This document shows positions 1-10,677 of a stretch of DNA of 64,000 nt, piece by piece. The notes beneath the pieces were generated by a model, which made no database searches, had not been told where the DNA came from, and saw nothing but the letters and a program-made list of their open reading frames with translations. This stretch comes from Choristoneura fumiferana. Lineage: Eukaryota; Arthropoda; Insecta; Lepidoptera; Tortricidae. Location of the stretch: positions 20,815,881 to 20,879,880 of the forward strand of contig NC_133477.1 of assembly GCF_025370935.1 (NCBI RefSeq), written 5' to 3'. How positions within the stretch are numbered: the stretch's first letter is position 1; every line of letters starts with the position of its first letter. A program made the position numbers and the translations under genes.

Positions 1-390
1 CTGTGTGCTTTCATTTAGGAAACCCAGCCTCCACTTTCATATAAATCAAGAATTGGCCTGATAAAACAATTTTTATTTTAATGGCTAATTCAAAGTCCCA
101 TTACTGGGTAAAGACTCTTATTCACCACTCGCATTTGCCAATCGATTTAAAACTTGTTTCATGTGCACAAAGAAGTGAACAGAATTCCGCATGTGACCCT
201 AAATATAAATCGTTTGAGTTGACATTAAAATATTTTATCCACATCATTGACAAATAAATCCGTTTCGAAAGCAAGTGAACTGTTAAACGTACGGCAAAAT
301 CCAGCGGTTAATAATTATACGGTTCATACACGAGCGAACCGAATGGATTAATAACTTGTTTTCATTGAAATAAGTTTGTTTACAGTTTCG

Positions 391-640
391 TATCGAAAAT
401 ACAAACTGAGACATGGATGCACAGAAAAACCAGAAAAAGAGACCAGCGCTGGGAATCGAACCCAGGTCCTCAGCAATCCGTGCTGCGTGCTTTAACCCCT
501 ACACCACCGCTGGCCAGGAATCTAGACACGAATTTTTCCTATGCATACATATCTCAGGTTGCTTATTTCTACTACGCTACTTATGCAGCAGCACTAGCGA
601 CATCTATGTTCCGCTCTCATCGATATTTATATCTTTCGAT
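391..640 (-). mobile_element. Fragment of tRNA-like TIR element (copy A)
   Basis: This is the left part of an element found more completely at 27440-28020. It opens with the same terminal sequence (TATCGAAAATACAAACTGAG) and continues with a tRNA-like stretch on the minus strand. It then matches the internal part up to the CTCTCATCGA motif and breaks off without the opposite terminal repeat. The equivalent in copy B is at 16376-16610. Confidence 0.7.
443..513 (-). other. tRNA-like sequence inside a transposable element
   Basis: Read on the minus strand, 71 bases carry an A-box-like TGGTGTAGGGG and a B box matching the consensus (GGTTCGATTCC), a perfect 5-bp T stem, and a partial acceptor stem. 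The anticodon arm is weak, with no T at position 33 of the best loop. It sits at the same place in every copy of the surrounding element (16428-16498, 27501-27571, 57870-57939). It is therefore a repeat component, not a cellular tRNA gene. Confidence 0.75.
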
Positions 641-815
641 GTCACTTTTGTAGATATATTATATTTTCGATATATTGAACGTAGGTTATCTAACCATTCG
701 ACAATATAAACTTTCGTTAATTTTCTTTTCGATATTTCGATACAGTCGATATTTTAATTTTCGATATTTTGAACATCGTCATTTTACCCGTAGGTATTTT
801 AACTTTCGATATTCA
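625..815. repeat. Degenerate TTTCGATATTT array
   Basis: The motif TTTCGATATTT and close variants recur many times at irregular spacing. The equivalent in copy B is at about 17070-17285. The array is palindromic at its core (TCGA, ATAT). No function is evident. Confidence 0.6.
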
Positions 816-1324
816 AATATGTAACCAGTAATAGGTAATTATATACACGTATGTAGAGTGGGCCAAATTTTGTGCCGCTGAGTATATATTTATTTTATTA
901 ACATTGCCGTATCAATTACAATACTGGATATAACTTAGCAGTTTATTCGTTGCACCAGAGTCAGTCACACCAACTGTGATGCTCCAATGCTCATATTTAT
1001 CCTGCGGCCTCGGTCCCTGCTGCTAATTATTCTTAGGAGCCAGACCGCCGCGGAGACGCCCGAAGATTGGATGCGGCAACGTGTTGGAGGAAACGTTCGT
1101 GCTTTGAATATTAGACTGAAGCACAGAGTATAACACAGAGTGAAGAACTTAATGAATGAGGTGCAGCTCAAATATGTGTGTATGATGTTATCACGCTGCC
1201 GCTGCTGCAGCAGTTGGGCCTCGTAGCATCTACTAATGAGGGCTATCGTTTTTTGTCTCACTAGATGGCGCACTGTTGCGTGAGGTTTTTAAGTATGGCT
1301 TTCAAAGTCTGTTATTACGGGCGT

Positions 1325-1500
1325 GAAAACAAAGTTTAGAATAAAATCATATTTTATACACCTTAAAACCGTACCATACAAATATCGAGCATATGCCACA
1401 GTCTTGCATAGTCCCTGTTTTGTTCTGAAAAAAGGAGGACAAAGATTTCCGAAAGACAAAACTGTCTTAAAACACAGACATGCATTGCCCCGGAACGCAT
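1325..1500. other. Segment present only in duplication copy A
   Basis: About 176 bases lie between GGGCGT and TTTGCC in copy A, and these join directly in copy B near 17790. No terminal repeats or clear target duplication were seen, so a deletion from copy B is as likely as an insertion into copy A. Confidence 0.7.
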
Positions 1501-3296
1501 ATTTGCCATAATTAATTTCAGATATTGCAAAATATTCACAAAATTATTCTAATTATAAATAAACCCGCGTAGCTCACCCAAAAACTATGAGATTTGACAT
1601 TTCGGAGACCTCACGCTACACTTAGCGCCTCTAGTGGAGAATTCATACGCGATAGCCTCATTGACATTAAGTTATAAATTCTAATGAATCTTGAAATTTG
1701 ACGCGGATCTTACGAGGCTAAAGAGAGCCGTAAATTGTGGCTAGGTGCGAATGTCAAAGCATCACCAAGTGAGTGACATTTCTATTATGAATTGTTTGGA
1801 TACGTAGCCGGCTACGTGGCTATGGCGTCCCGGTGAGGCAGAGCTATTACGGAATCAAAAATAACACGTTGTATAGGTAGTGCCACAAGATTTGAAGTAA
1901 TGATTACACATACAAATACATGAAGAGCTGATTTCATAAAAGGAGAATGAATGAATTTAATGAGTGAATGTCATAATCCCACTGTCATTAATGACAATAT
2001 GTTCTTGCGGCGTGACAAAGTCTGGTGGTACTACCTATACTTGTATAGTGCCGCATCTGCAGCTCTGTAGACCTAAATTCTAAATTATGAGAATTGGAAG
2101 GCACTGTTCGCAGGCAGGCAAATACAAAGTTCTCTCTTCACCACTACAACATTGCTCCGTCTCGTAGTTTGTTTTTAACCTTAAACAGATTAAGACGTTT
2201 ACTTTTTTATGAAATGCTAACTTTCATTAGTTTTAATTTCATCAGCTCGGCTTGATCCTATAAGGGTTCCAATTCGTCTTTCGAGGTATGGAACCCTAAA
2301 AACATATTTACATTCGCCTAATACTAGGATAGCGGCCCTAGTCAAATAACTGGCACTTGAAGGTTATTCCAACTAAGTTCTAGGCTGGCTACACATCTGT
2401 AATAGTACATTAACGCGGTTGCCAAGCTTCGACAACCTTTTACAAGCACAAGCGTGTGAACGGGGGTGTTTGGTTTGGCTTGCGTGAGCTTGCAAAAGCT
2501 GGTCGCCGATCCGGGTCAGTGTGGGTTTATGAGCACAGATCAAAGGAAGCTTGCGACCAGCGCTTCGTGACGTTACGCCAAACACAAGAGCCGAAGCAAT
2601 TTCGAGGTCCACGTCTGTCATGTTTGCCTGTACAGAATACAACGGGCTTACAAGCATGTAAATAGCATTCAAGCGTTTGTATTGGCTTGTAGCTTGTAGA
2701 CGTTTGCCACGTCTCGGCAAGCTTGTAAATGTAGCATTACCTTCTGGTGTTACAGGTGTTCATAAGTGGCGTTGCTGAGTAGGTAACTAGCTCTGCTTAC
2801 CCTATTTCATAAGCCACCTCCCGTAGACGACCCAATTACTTTGCAAAACAAACAAGCATAAGCCCCATTTATTTAAAGCATTTGTTAACGTCAATTTGTC
2901 TGCGATCTTAGCAAAACCGGCAAGAGTCGCCGTGCCAACAGATAGCCGCGGATTTAATTTTAGGGTTCCTTTATTATATTATTATATTACCGTCTACTAT
3001 ACAAGGACACACAGGTTCCATGTCTCATATTCATAGTCCGTTATTGGTAATATCATTATTACATGTATTTTTTTTATGGAATAGGGGGAAACGAGTAAAC
3101 AGATTGCCCGATGGTAAGCGACTACCGTCGTCCATGAAACCTGCAACACCAGAAGAATCATTCATCATCATTCATTTTATCATCATCATCATCGATCATT
3201 TTGTTGGTTTTCATCGACGTTGCACTAAAAACAACCGTGCCGATTTCCATGACTCTAAACTTTCTTCCAAATTCGTCTTAGTGTAAGCACGAAATA

Positions 3297-3661
3297 TTGA
3301 CTCGATTTTAATGAAAACTTGCACTTTAAAGTTGAATATTTTGCAAACAAATCACTGAATCGAAAAATCTTCTTAGCAAACCCCTAATGGTTTTAAAATA
3401 CCTATCTATCGATACCCCTCACTACAAGATTGGATGAGAAAAAAAAACACCCCCACTTTACGTTTATGGGAGGTACTCTAAAAAAAATTTTTTTGAATTT
3501 GTATTGTACCATTTTGTCGGCATAGTTTATATATATATCCGTGCTAAATTACAGCTTTCTAGCATTGATAGTCCCTGAGCAAAGCCGCAGACGGACTGAC
3601 AGACAGACATGGCGAAACTATAAGGGTTCCGTTTTGGCCATTTTGGCTATGGAACCCTAAA
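3297..3661 (-). repeat. GGGTTCCG-bordered repeat, partial (copy A)
   Basis: This is the reverse complement of part of the family seen whole at 30436-31036. It contains the AAACCCCTAATGGTTTT block, the polypurine ATGAGAAAAAAA block and the GACAGACAGACATGG block, and ends at GGAACCCTA. The far half is missing. The copy B equivalent is at about 19900-20314 and has an extra internal duplication near 20133-20172. Confidence 0.75.
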
Positions 3662-4499
3662 ACATTACTCGCTACATATCCTCGCACATTATCGGTGATA
3701 AACCAGCTTAAACCTACAGCTTTGCTCATGTGAACCATTAGTTGGATTTAAATTTCGAGATTTTACAAAATTCCTTTGGGAACTCCCAAAAATTACATAA
3801 GCACAGACTTCCGCATTTATAAGAAGGAATATTATGTACGGAACTCCTCGTTATATCATCTACTTCGTTAGGGCGGGTTTGCGGCGGATTCAAAATTTAT
3901 GTTGCTTTAATGATTATTTACCTTTTTTCCGTATCGCTACCCGTGTTGAGACGTAAAATATGGTGCTAGAACTAGTAACAACGTACACACACCATTGTTG
4001 CTCACACTCACACGGTCTTGGGTTTAATAATTATCATGGGCGTCGCCAGGGGGGGGGGGGGGCGCAGGGAGGGGCAGCTGGGGGACCAATTTTCGAATTT
4101 AGACTGATGACAATCACCGAAAAAAGTACAGCACTCTCATGTCATATAATACATCTGTCTCTTTCATTTTGGTCGTAACATCATTGACATGTCATTTGTT
4201 TATGCCAGCCTCTCGCTCCTTATACTTTTACCGACTTCAAAAAGAGAAGGTTCTCAATTCAATTGTGTTTCACGTCATTTATGAATAGATTTTACACATT
4301 CTTTTGTTTAATGGATAAGTTACACTCTAAGGGGTGGTGGTGGCTTTATTCAAGATTGTAGAAGTCAGTTTTATTAACTTTCAATTTAATAGTTTTACTT
4401 CAAACCATACAAGGTTTTCTCGCGGTGTTACTTGTAGATCGGTCCTATAGCTCCAATTTATACCCCCTGAAATATTTGATAATAACATGACTGAATTAA

Positions 4500-4640
4500 A
4501 TTATTAATATCGACTTTTTTAAGAGGTGGAAAACGAGCAAGTGGGTTATCTGATGGGAAATGATCAGCACTGCTCATGAGTACCAACTACTCAAGGTGAG
4601 TCATTGGTCCGTTGCCAGCCCTTTAAGAAAGTATAAGTCC
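4500..4640 (+). repeat. Old fragments of the GATGGCAAACGAGCAAGTGG repeat
   Basis: Short diverged pieces with AAACGAGCAAGTGGG followed by CTGATGGG match the start of the repeat seen better at 18567, 36186 and 44470. Further scraps lie at 3074-3160 and 5136-5182. Copy B has the same scraps, with an internal deletion at about 21208. Confidence 0.5.
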
Positions 4641-6179
4641 TTTTGTTGAAAGCCCCAATGTCATAGTTATAATCATAATTTCAAAAGTTTGTTTTTATAT
4701 TTTATTTCCTAGATATCGTGTATAGGATTAACAAACACCGGATGCCGGTCCAGCGACAAATTTATACATATCAGCGGATTTATGTAGTCAGACTTGTTTA
4801 CCAAATTTTGATATTTTACAGATCAGGATTATTATGTAATTAAACATGTTCAGCAACTTTTTAAAAATAATGTACGTCGAGCTTTGGTATTCCCAAATGT
4901 CTACAGAGATTTGTACAACAGCCTGTTACATAATGTACCTTTATAGTGTGCAGGTGTTTTGAAAATTTGGATGTGTTCATGGACTTTCGTTGCTGACTGT
5001 ACGTCGAAACCGAAACTCAAATGAATTCACCAATTCCAATAAATACTTACAATTCATACTTTTCTCATTTTCCATATTAACTTGCCCCCTCCCCCCCTGG
5101 GCCATCGACTGGGGACGCCCTTGATAATTATCAGTTTTTATTAAGGCGAAAACGAGCAAGAAAGTCACCTGATGGGAAGTAATTTCCGAAATTACCGATT
5201 CTAATTGTTTGTGAAATCTACATGAAAAGAAAAACCATTTTTTTTCATTTTATAACTCGAAAACACTCGTTTTCCCAAAGACAAATCCAAGCGATTGTTA
5301 GCGAAGCCCCTCACCGAAATAAAGCTATAACATAACAATTACGAGAAATAACAAAATACAAATATTTACTGCTGCTATATAATGACAGTTCACTATCTTT
5401 TTGTATTTAAAAACTTATAACATTGCAGTTTAATTCAATCTATTTTTATTTAGTTACGCGAAGTTAGGTGGTTCATTTATTTATTTATTTTATTTATTCA
5501 TATATTCGTACATCGTTCCGTGAGTCACAGACGGTTCTGGCGGAAAATCAGCGCTGCAGGCGTTTAACGCCTCAGCATAATGCTGAGTCAGCGACCGTTT
5601 CGCTTTTGTCCCCACAAAATTGTGTATTATGTTACTATTTTCATGTGTGTTTTTATGTATTTTGTTTGGTTTACTTGTGTGTAATTGTGTAAATTTTATT
5701 GTATTTGTGTGATTTCCGTATTAGTGAATAAATGTCTTTCAGTGTAATTGCTTGGCTCTATCTATCATAGATAGTTTAATTTTTTTGCAGTCCCATAAAG
5801 CTTGGAGCTTGGAGCTAGCAGACAGACAGTCTCCACGGTGGAGATAAAAAACCCAATCTTGATATAATCCCGGGCTAAGCACGCTGCTGTCGTAAAGTTC
5901 TGATAAGTACAGCTTTTACGATGCCCTGCGACGGAGCTAGTTGAGCGGCATAGACATATATACACTTAATAGGATCTTTTTGAGCCTAATTAGGTGGCTA
6001 AGTGTATTTATCTTTAAAGAAATCAATACTACTATATACTATTAATACTGTGGAAGTAGGTAATCGTATTATTTTTGTTTTTTATTTATATGTATTGTTT
6101 ATTAATATTTTTTTATTGTGTGTATATATATGTCATACTATTGTTGTTTATTAAGTGTTTTTATTTATATGTTATATAC

Positions 6180-6352
6180 CTATTCCTTTCTTCTCACTGT
6201 GACTGTTCGCCTATCTTTAAGTTTTCCTTTCCTGTTTAGGTTAGCTTGAAAAGATCCCTTTTAGGGATAAGTTCGCCTTTGTACTCTTTTGTTTTGTTGT
6301 TTTCTTTTTGTATTATTTTCTGTTTTATGTACAATAAAGTATTTACATACAT
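6180..6352 (+). mobile_element. LINE 3' end (TTAGGGATAAGTTCGCC type)
   Basis: A block containing AGGGATAAGTTCGCCTTTGT, then a T-rich stretch, then ACAATAAAGTATTTACATAC. The same block recurs at 22848-23015 (copy B) and reversed at 41388-41530. The AATAAAG signal at the end suggests a retroposon 3' untranslated region, truncated before any coding sequence. Confidence 0.6.
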
Positions 6353-6493
6353 ACTTTTTTGACTGCGCTTTTTTGGATTCTGTATCTCAAGGGCGATAAT
6401 GTTAAACAATATTCGTGTCGTATTCAGCGACCCGTCTGCCCGTCCGTCACAGAGCTGTATCGTATCCCAAGAATCGGAATCTCCTAGATATAC

Positions 6494-6938
6494 CTACAGA
6501 TGATCATAATCATAATCATAATCATAATCATAATCATATTCATATATCATTTATTCATTTGTCCAACATCGGTAAACATTTAATTTGGTCTTAAATATGT
6601 TTTGAGTCTTAAATTCGTATATGTTGTCAATGTCATGCATAGCCCTCGGTAATTTGTTATATATTTTGGGGGCCATTCCAAGCACGCTCTTCTTAAGTAA
6701 AGCTATTTTAGACTTCATGATGCAAAGTTTGTGTCGAAGGCGTACACTATTATAATTCATGAATAAATCCATATTAGTTCTCACAAATACACAGATTTCG
6801 TATATGTACAGACATGGCAGTGTTAATATTTTGAGATTTTTAAAGTATGATTTGCATGAATCGGTTTTCCGCAAACCACACAATGACCTGATACATTTTT
6901 TTTGCGCTTTGAAAGCCATGGCCCGCCCCGTAGCGGGA
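6494..6938 (-). pseudogene. 5'-truncated LINE, end of reverse transcriptase ORF, only in copy A
   Basis: A minus-strand open frame ending at 6551 reads like the C-terminal tail of a jockey/CR1-type LINE polyprotein, with segments AQKKCIRSLCG, LTLPCLYIYE and APKIYNKLP. The 3' side of the element (left on the plus strand) ends in a (TTATGA)n-type microsatellite at about 6498-6548, as such LINEs do. Copy B has an uninterrupted sequence at the same place (about 23153). This is a dead 5'-truncated insertion, and the catalytic reverse transcriptase motifs are absent. The upstream part of the open frame (to 7048) is flanking DNA and is open by chance. Confidence 0.85.
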
Positions 6939-8499
6939 TGAAATGTATACAATAATGATCTATTTCTCTTGTCGCTGCAACGAAAAATAATCAAAATAAA
7001 ACGGAAAATTAACTGGTTTAAGCTAACAATATGTAATAGAGATGCCACACTGGGTATATTTTACTGAGAATATTTGATTTTTAAGAAAGGTACGGCGGTT
7101 TATAGCGTATATTTAGACATAAAATTCTTTATTTGTCACTTTTTAGTGATTCGTAGCCAAAGTACATCTCACAGCGATCCCATTAAGCCCAAACACGGCT
7201 TAGTTACGTTGTTTTGTAACAGAGTTCCGTTGCCTACCTTCCGGCTTCAGCATCAGATTAGTCCGAAAGAGTCATTAACTTAAAGCTTCTTCTTAGTCGC
7301 TTATCTAGGTATATTAATCATGATCGTTTACAGTCGAGCGAACATTACTTAGCTTTGACGAGTTCCATTGGTCATCTACGGTCTTCTTCATCAGGTCCAG
7401 TTTACCAAATGAATGTAAATGCTTATCTTAATGCTAAAAATGCCAAAATCGCCATAGATGTGACTATGATTTTGAGGTTTGCCCTCGATTTCCCTAGGAT
7501 TCCATCATCAGATCTTGACTTGGTGATAATGGAACCACCTCAGAAGAGTATTATTTTGAATAAAAAAAGAATTTTGAAAATCAGTCCACAATTGACTGAG
7601 TAATCAGTGAACATACATAAATAAAAAAAATACAAACATTGGAACATAGAACCTCCTCCTTTTTTGAAACCGGTTAAAAATATGAAGTCGAACCCTTGGT
7701 ACGCGAATCCGACTCACAATTGGCCAGTTCTATTTGGTCTGAGATTCCACATAACCTCCAACCTGTACTATCGCAATGCCTACAAATACTTATTTCCTTA
7801 CCAAGTACATCGACAACTACAAGTCTAGTGTATATTTGTACGTTCAAGGCAAAGGGCTCATTTTGTCCCAGAATTTTGGTGACAGATTTGAAGGGTTGGT
7901 TTGATGATGGGAAAATGAGCAAAGAATTTAATCTACTTTCGTAGACGTTTTACTATGGAATTGTCAATTGATTCACTATAAGAAACTATGCGTGAGATTT
8001 TGACGATCGTTCCCTTACTCCGATATACCTTCAAAGCGAGAGGACGTGGGAGTATCTTTGGAACATAACCTGCAAGTGCAAATTAGCTTCAACGAGATTC
8101 TTAAGAGTTCATCAAGCGAGTTACTAGATTGTTTTAAACAACTTACTAGAATTAGTTAAACTCAACGAACTAGTCTTCATAGACGAGCTACAATATACTT
8201 GAATGTCGGAATTAATGGTGAGATACAGTTGAATTGCTTTATAAATGCAGAAGTTTGTATGTGTCTACGTGCTTGCGTGTTTGTCCTTTAGTACACACTT
8301 TAGCATGAAAATAACTGGAGATGTGCGATGCGAAATATTGTTAGCCGATAGATAGAAGTCTGGAATAACTTAATACATAACAATTTGTGTCCCGATATTA
8401 CCACGGGATGCATGTAATACTCCAAAATTTCAACTGCTAACTTAGAGAAATGAAACACACATTCAGACGTTCTGTGTGTGAATTTCTTCAATTCGCTGT

Positions 8500-8599
8500 N
8501 NNNNNNNNNNNNNNNNNNNNNNNNNNNNNNNNNNNNNNNNNNNNNNNNNNNNNNNNNNNNNNNNNNNNNNNNNNNNNNNNNNNNNNNNNNNNNNNNNNN
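8500..8599. other. Assembly gap of 100 N
   Basis: Exactly 100 N, the usual placeholder for a gap of unknown size. It falls where copy A stops matching copy B. Confidence 1.
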
Positions 8600-8642
8600 C
8601 GTTTTTCCCTTTGAGCTACGAAAACCTAAAAGCCGAGTTTAG

Positions 8643-9788
8643 GGGTCTCTATTGTTTCCCATAAAATTTTAACTCCGATTTTAAGAATCCATAACGTTAT
8701 TGATCATAATTTTTGCAAGTCATATTATCTTAAGTCATAACATAAACAGTATAAAGTGGAGTTCCGATTTTCCCAGGTCATAATTATTGTAAGTCATAAA
8801 ATTGGTTAGTCAAAACATTCGATGTCATATAGTATGCCATTCATAATGTTAAAGGCAATAACTAGTTTATAATAATTGTTGTAAGGTCTTTTTTCGCAGG
8901 TCATACTGATTGATAGTCACCTGATAAGTTAGTCATAACATTTAACGTCATAATGATAAATTCAATAAAACCCTCATAATAATTATAAGAATGAATTAAA
9001 TTATTTATCAAAAAAATGAAATACATAATATTTTAACTACCGAATGTATACCTAACTGTAGTTGTATGCATAATAATCAAGTTCATAATCATAATAAACA
9101 ATTTTTATAGGAACATCGAGGATCAAAAATCATTTGTGAGGCAATATTATCCGGGCTGCTATAAAAAAAACCTAACATCGAAAGTATAGGAACACCATTA
9201 TATCTCACATGGAAGTAGTAAAAATACATAGTTATACTGATTACGTTTTACGTTTACGCTACGCTCCGCTTCGCCCCGCCTTTGCTTCTAAACCTAACCT
9301 ATCCGAGTCGCTTCTGCTCCGAACCGTCTTGCTCGCTCGCTTCGCTCGCTCGCACAAAAAATTGTTTTCAACATAATTTCTATTAGTCATATTACAAAGT
9401 CGTAGTTCAATGAATTAGCACTTTCAAATGTGCCTATGCCTGGAAATGTTTCTGAGTAATTACCTATATGTCTATTGATGTTATGGATTTGGTTTCTTAG
9501 ACCTAGACTTTAGGCATTAAAACGATATTGAGTAACAACCATTAGTACAGTGAAATGATTGATTTAAGCTATTTCTGAATAATTATCGTTAGAACTTTGA
9601 ACGTTATAGTTAAAATGTATGACTTTTGTGATTATAGAATTCAATATTATATGCCATTAATATTAGACCTAATAAGCATTATACTGAACAAAAAATTATG
9701 AACTAGTGATGTTTATGTTTATAAATTATATGGATATTAATTTCTGACTATCGAAATTCGGAACAAAAAATGTATGGGAAACAAAGGG
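8643..9788. mobile_element. TIR element rich in TCATAA motifs with a GC-rich core
   Basis: The element begins GGGTCTCTATTGTTTCCCAT and ends ATGGGAAACAAAGGG, so the ends are inverted copies. The similarity continues inward for about 40 bases with mismatches. It is flanked on both sides by AGCCGAGTTTAG (8631-8642 and 9789-9800), a 12-bp direct repeat that fits a target duplication inside a foldback element. The interior has dozens of TCATAA or ATAAT motifs around a GC-rich core (about 9241-9355) with TCGCTCGCTTCGCTCGCTCGC-like text and CCTAACCTA. There is no open frame of note. The superfamily is undetermined; long TIRs and a target duplication of about 9-12 bp would be compatible with a Mutator-like origin. 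Confidence 0.65.
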
Positions 9789-9930
9789 AGCCGAGTTTAG
9801 ACTTGCAAGAAAAAAACGTGAAATTTGCATTACATTGCGGCGCTCGATTAACCACTACAAATTCGTTGGTTTTACGGCCTCGCAGTGTAATGCAACTTGC
9901 ACGATTTCTTGCAAGTCTAAACTCGGCTTA
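9789..9930. mobile_element. Foldback MITE (GCCGAGTTTAGACTTGCAAG)
   Basis: The left arm (9790-9840) and right arm (9881-9929) are inverted copies starting GCCGAGTTTAGACTTGCAAG, with a loop of about 40 bases. Its left terminus is separated off at 8631-8642, because the TCATAA-rich element inserted into it. It does not code for protein. Confidence 0.75.
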
Positions 9931-10174
9931 TAAATAATACGCCAATTTTCGTAATTTTCAAAAGATACGAAGGCGCAATGAATGTATAATAATTAGAATG
10001 TTATATAATGTAAAATGAAGTCAGTGAGTAATGAGTCAGTAGGCAGTTAATAATATTAGTGAACTATCTGTCGTGTGTACCGTTATGTCGCGGATTACCC
10101 GGCGTCTAATCTACTCCGACAACGTGTGAGTCTATCGCGGGCGCCGGCGCACCGTTCCTAATACAGTGCTCTTA

Positions 10175-10330
10175 GTGTAAGTTTTCGGTTACAAAATACG
10201 TCTCGATCGCGTTTCTATGGAAACACGAACATCGCAAACGTTCCGGTAGAGGCGCTGTTCGTGTTTCCATATAAATTGAGATTTTAACGCGAACGCGATC
10301 GAGACGTATTTTGTAACCGAAAACTTACAC
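10175..10330. mobile_element. Foldback MITE with TA target duplication
   Basis: The left end GTGTAAGTTTTCGGTTACAA continues to about 10212 and is matched perfectly in inverse at the right end. A second inverted block (GGAAACACGAAC) lies inside. Both ends abut TA (10173-10174 and 10331-10332), which fits a Tc1/mariner-type target duplication. The near-perfect arms suggest a fairly recent insertion. It does not code for protein. Confidence 0.8.
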
Positions 10331-10489
10331 TAAGGGTACAGGGCGTTGTCGATGGCTCAGTTTGCATAACGTGACAGACGAACACACATAGAAATGAAAT
10401 AAAGCTAATAATGCCTATTGCTTACATTCGAACATCTCTAAGTACATATATACCCGTGTTATCTGTACTGCTTACTATGAATTGATTTT

Positions 10490-10677
10490 TCCTTTATGTA
10501 CAACTAACTTTTTCCCTCGGGAACTGTGCATTTTTCCGGGATAAAAAGTAGCCTATGTCACTCTTTGACCCATAAACTATATACCAAAAATCACGTCGAT
10601 CCGTCGCTCCGTTTCGACGTGAAAGACGGACAAACATACAAACACACACACTTTCTCATTTATAATATTAGTATGGA
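10490..10677 (-). mobile_element. Helitron-like element, 5' part
   Basis: On the minus strand it starts TCCATACTAATATTATAAAT after an A, and continues with the GTGTTTGTATG and CACAGTTCCCGAGGG blocks shared with the complete copy at 48036-48237. The CTAG 3' end and its hairpin are missing, so this copy is truncated. Helitrons are non-autonomous here and code for nothing. Confidence 0.75.

Larger units (their letters stand above)
1..8499 (+). repeat. 8.5-kb direct duplication, copy A
   Basis: The sequence from base 1 recurs from 15986 in the same orientation, with near identity over most of its length. Copy A has two segments that copy B lacks (1325-1500 and about 6494-6938). It lacks three segments that B has. 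It runs into a 100-N gap, so its right end is undefined, and its left end may lie outside the window. Single-base indels against copy B become frequent after about 7.7 kb. It holds no supported gene. The duplication is seen directly; whether it is real or an assembly effect is inference. Confidence 0.95.

Noticed and set aside
443..513. Functional tRNA gene
   Set aside because: The anticodon arm is poor, and identical units occur inside the same transposable element at several places.
965..1273. 102-codon minus-strand frame, also at 17433-17741
   Set aside because: Open in both copies, but the copies are nearly identical DNA, so shared openness is no evidence of selection. No domain, signal peptide or homologue is recognised.
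4048..4072. G-quadruplex from the poly-G run
   Set aside because: The run is a homopolymer (12-13 G in copy A, about 9 in copy B) and may be a sequencing-length error; there are no spaced G tracts.
7674..7944. Overlapping 82-codon frames on both strands
   Set aside because: The copy B equivalents are broken or shorter, and the region shows indels. No domain is visible.
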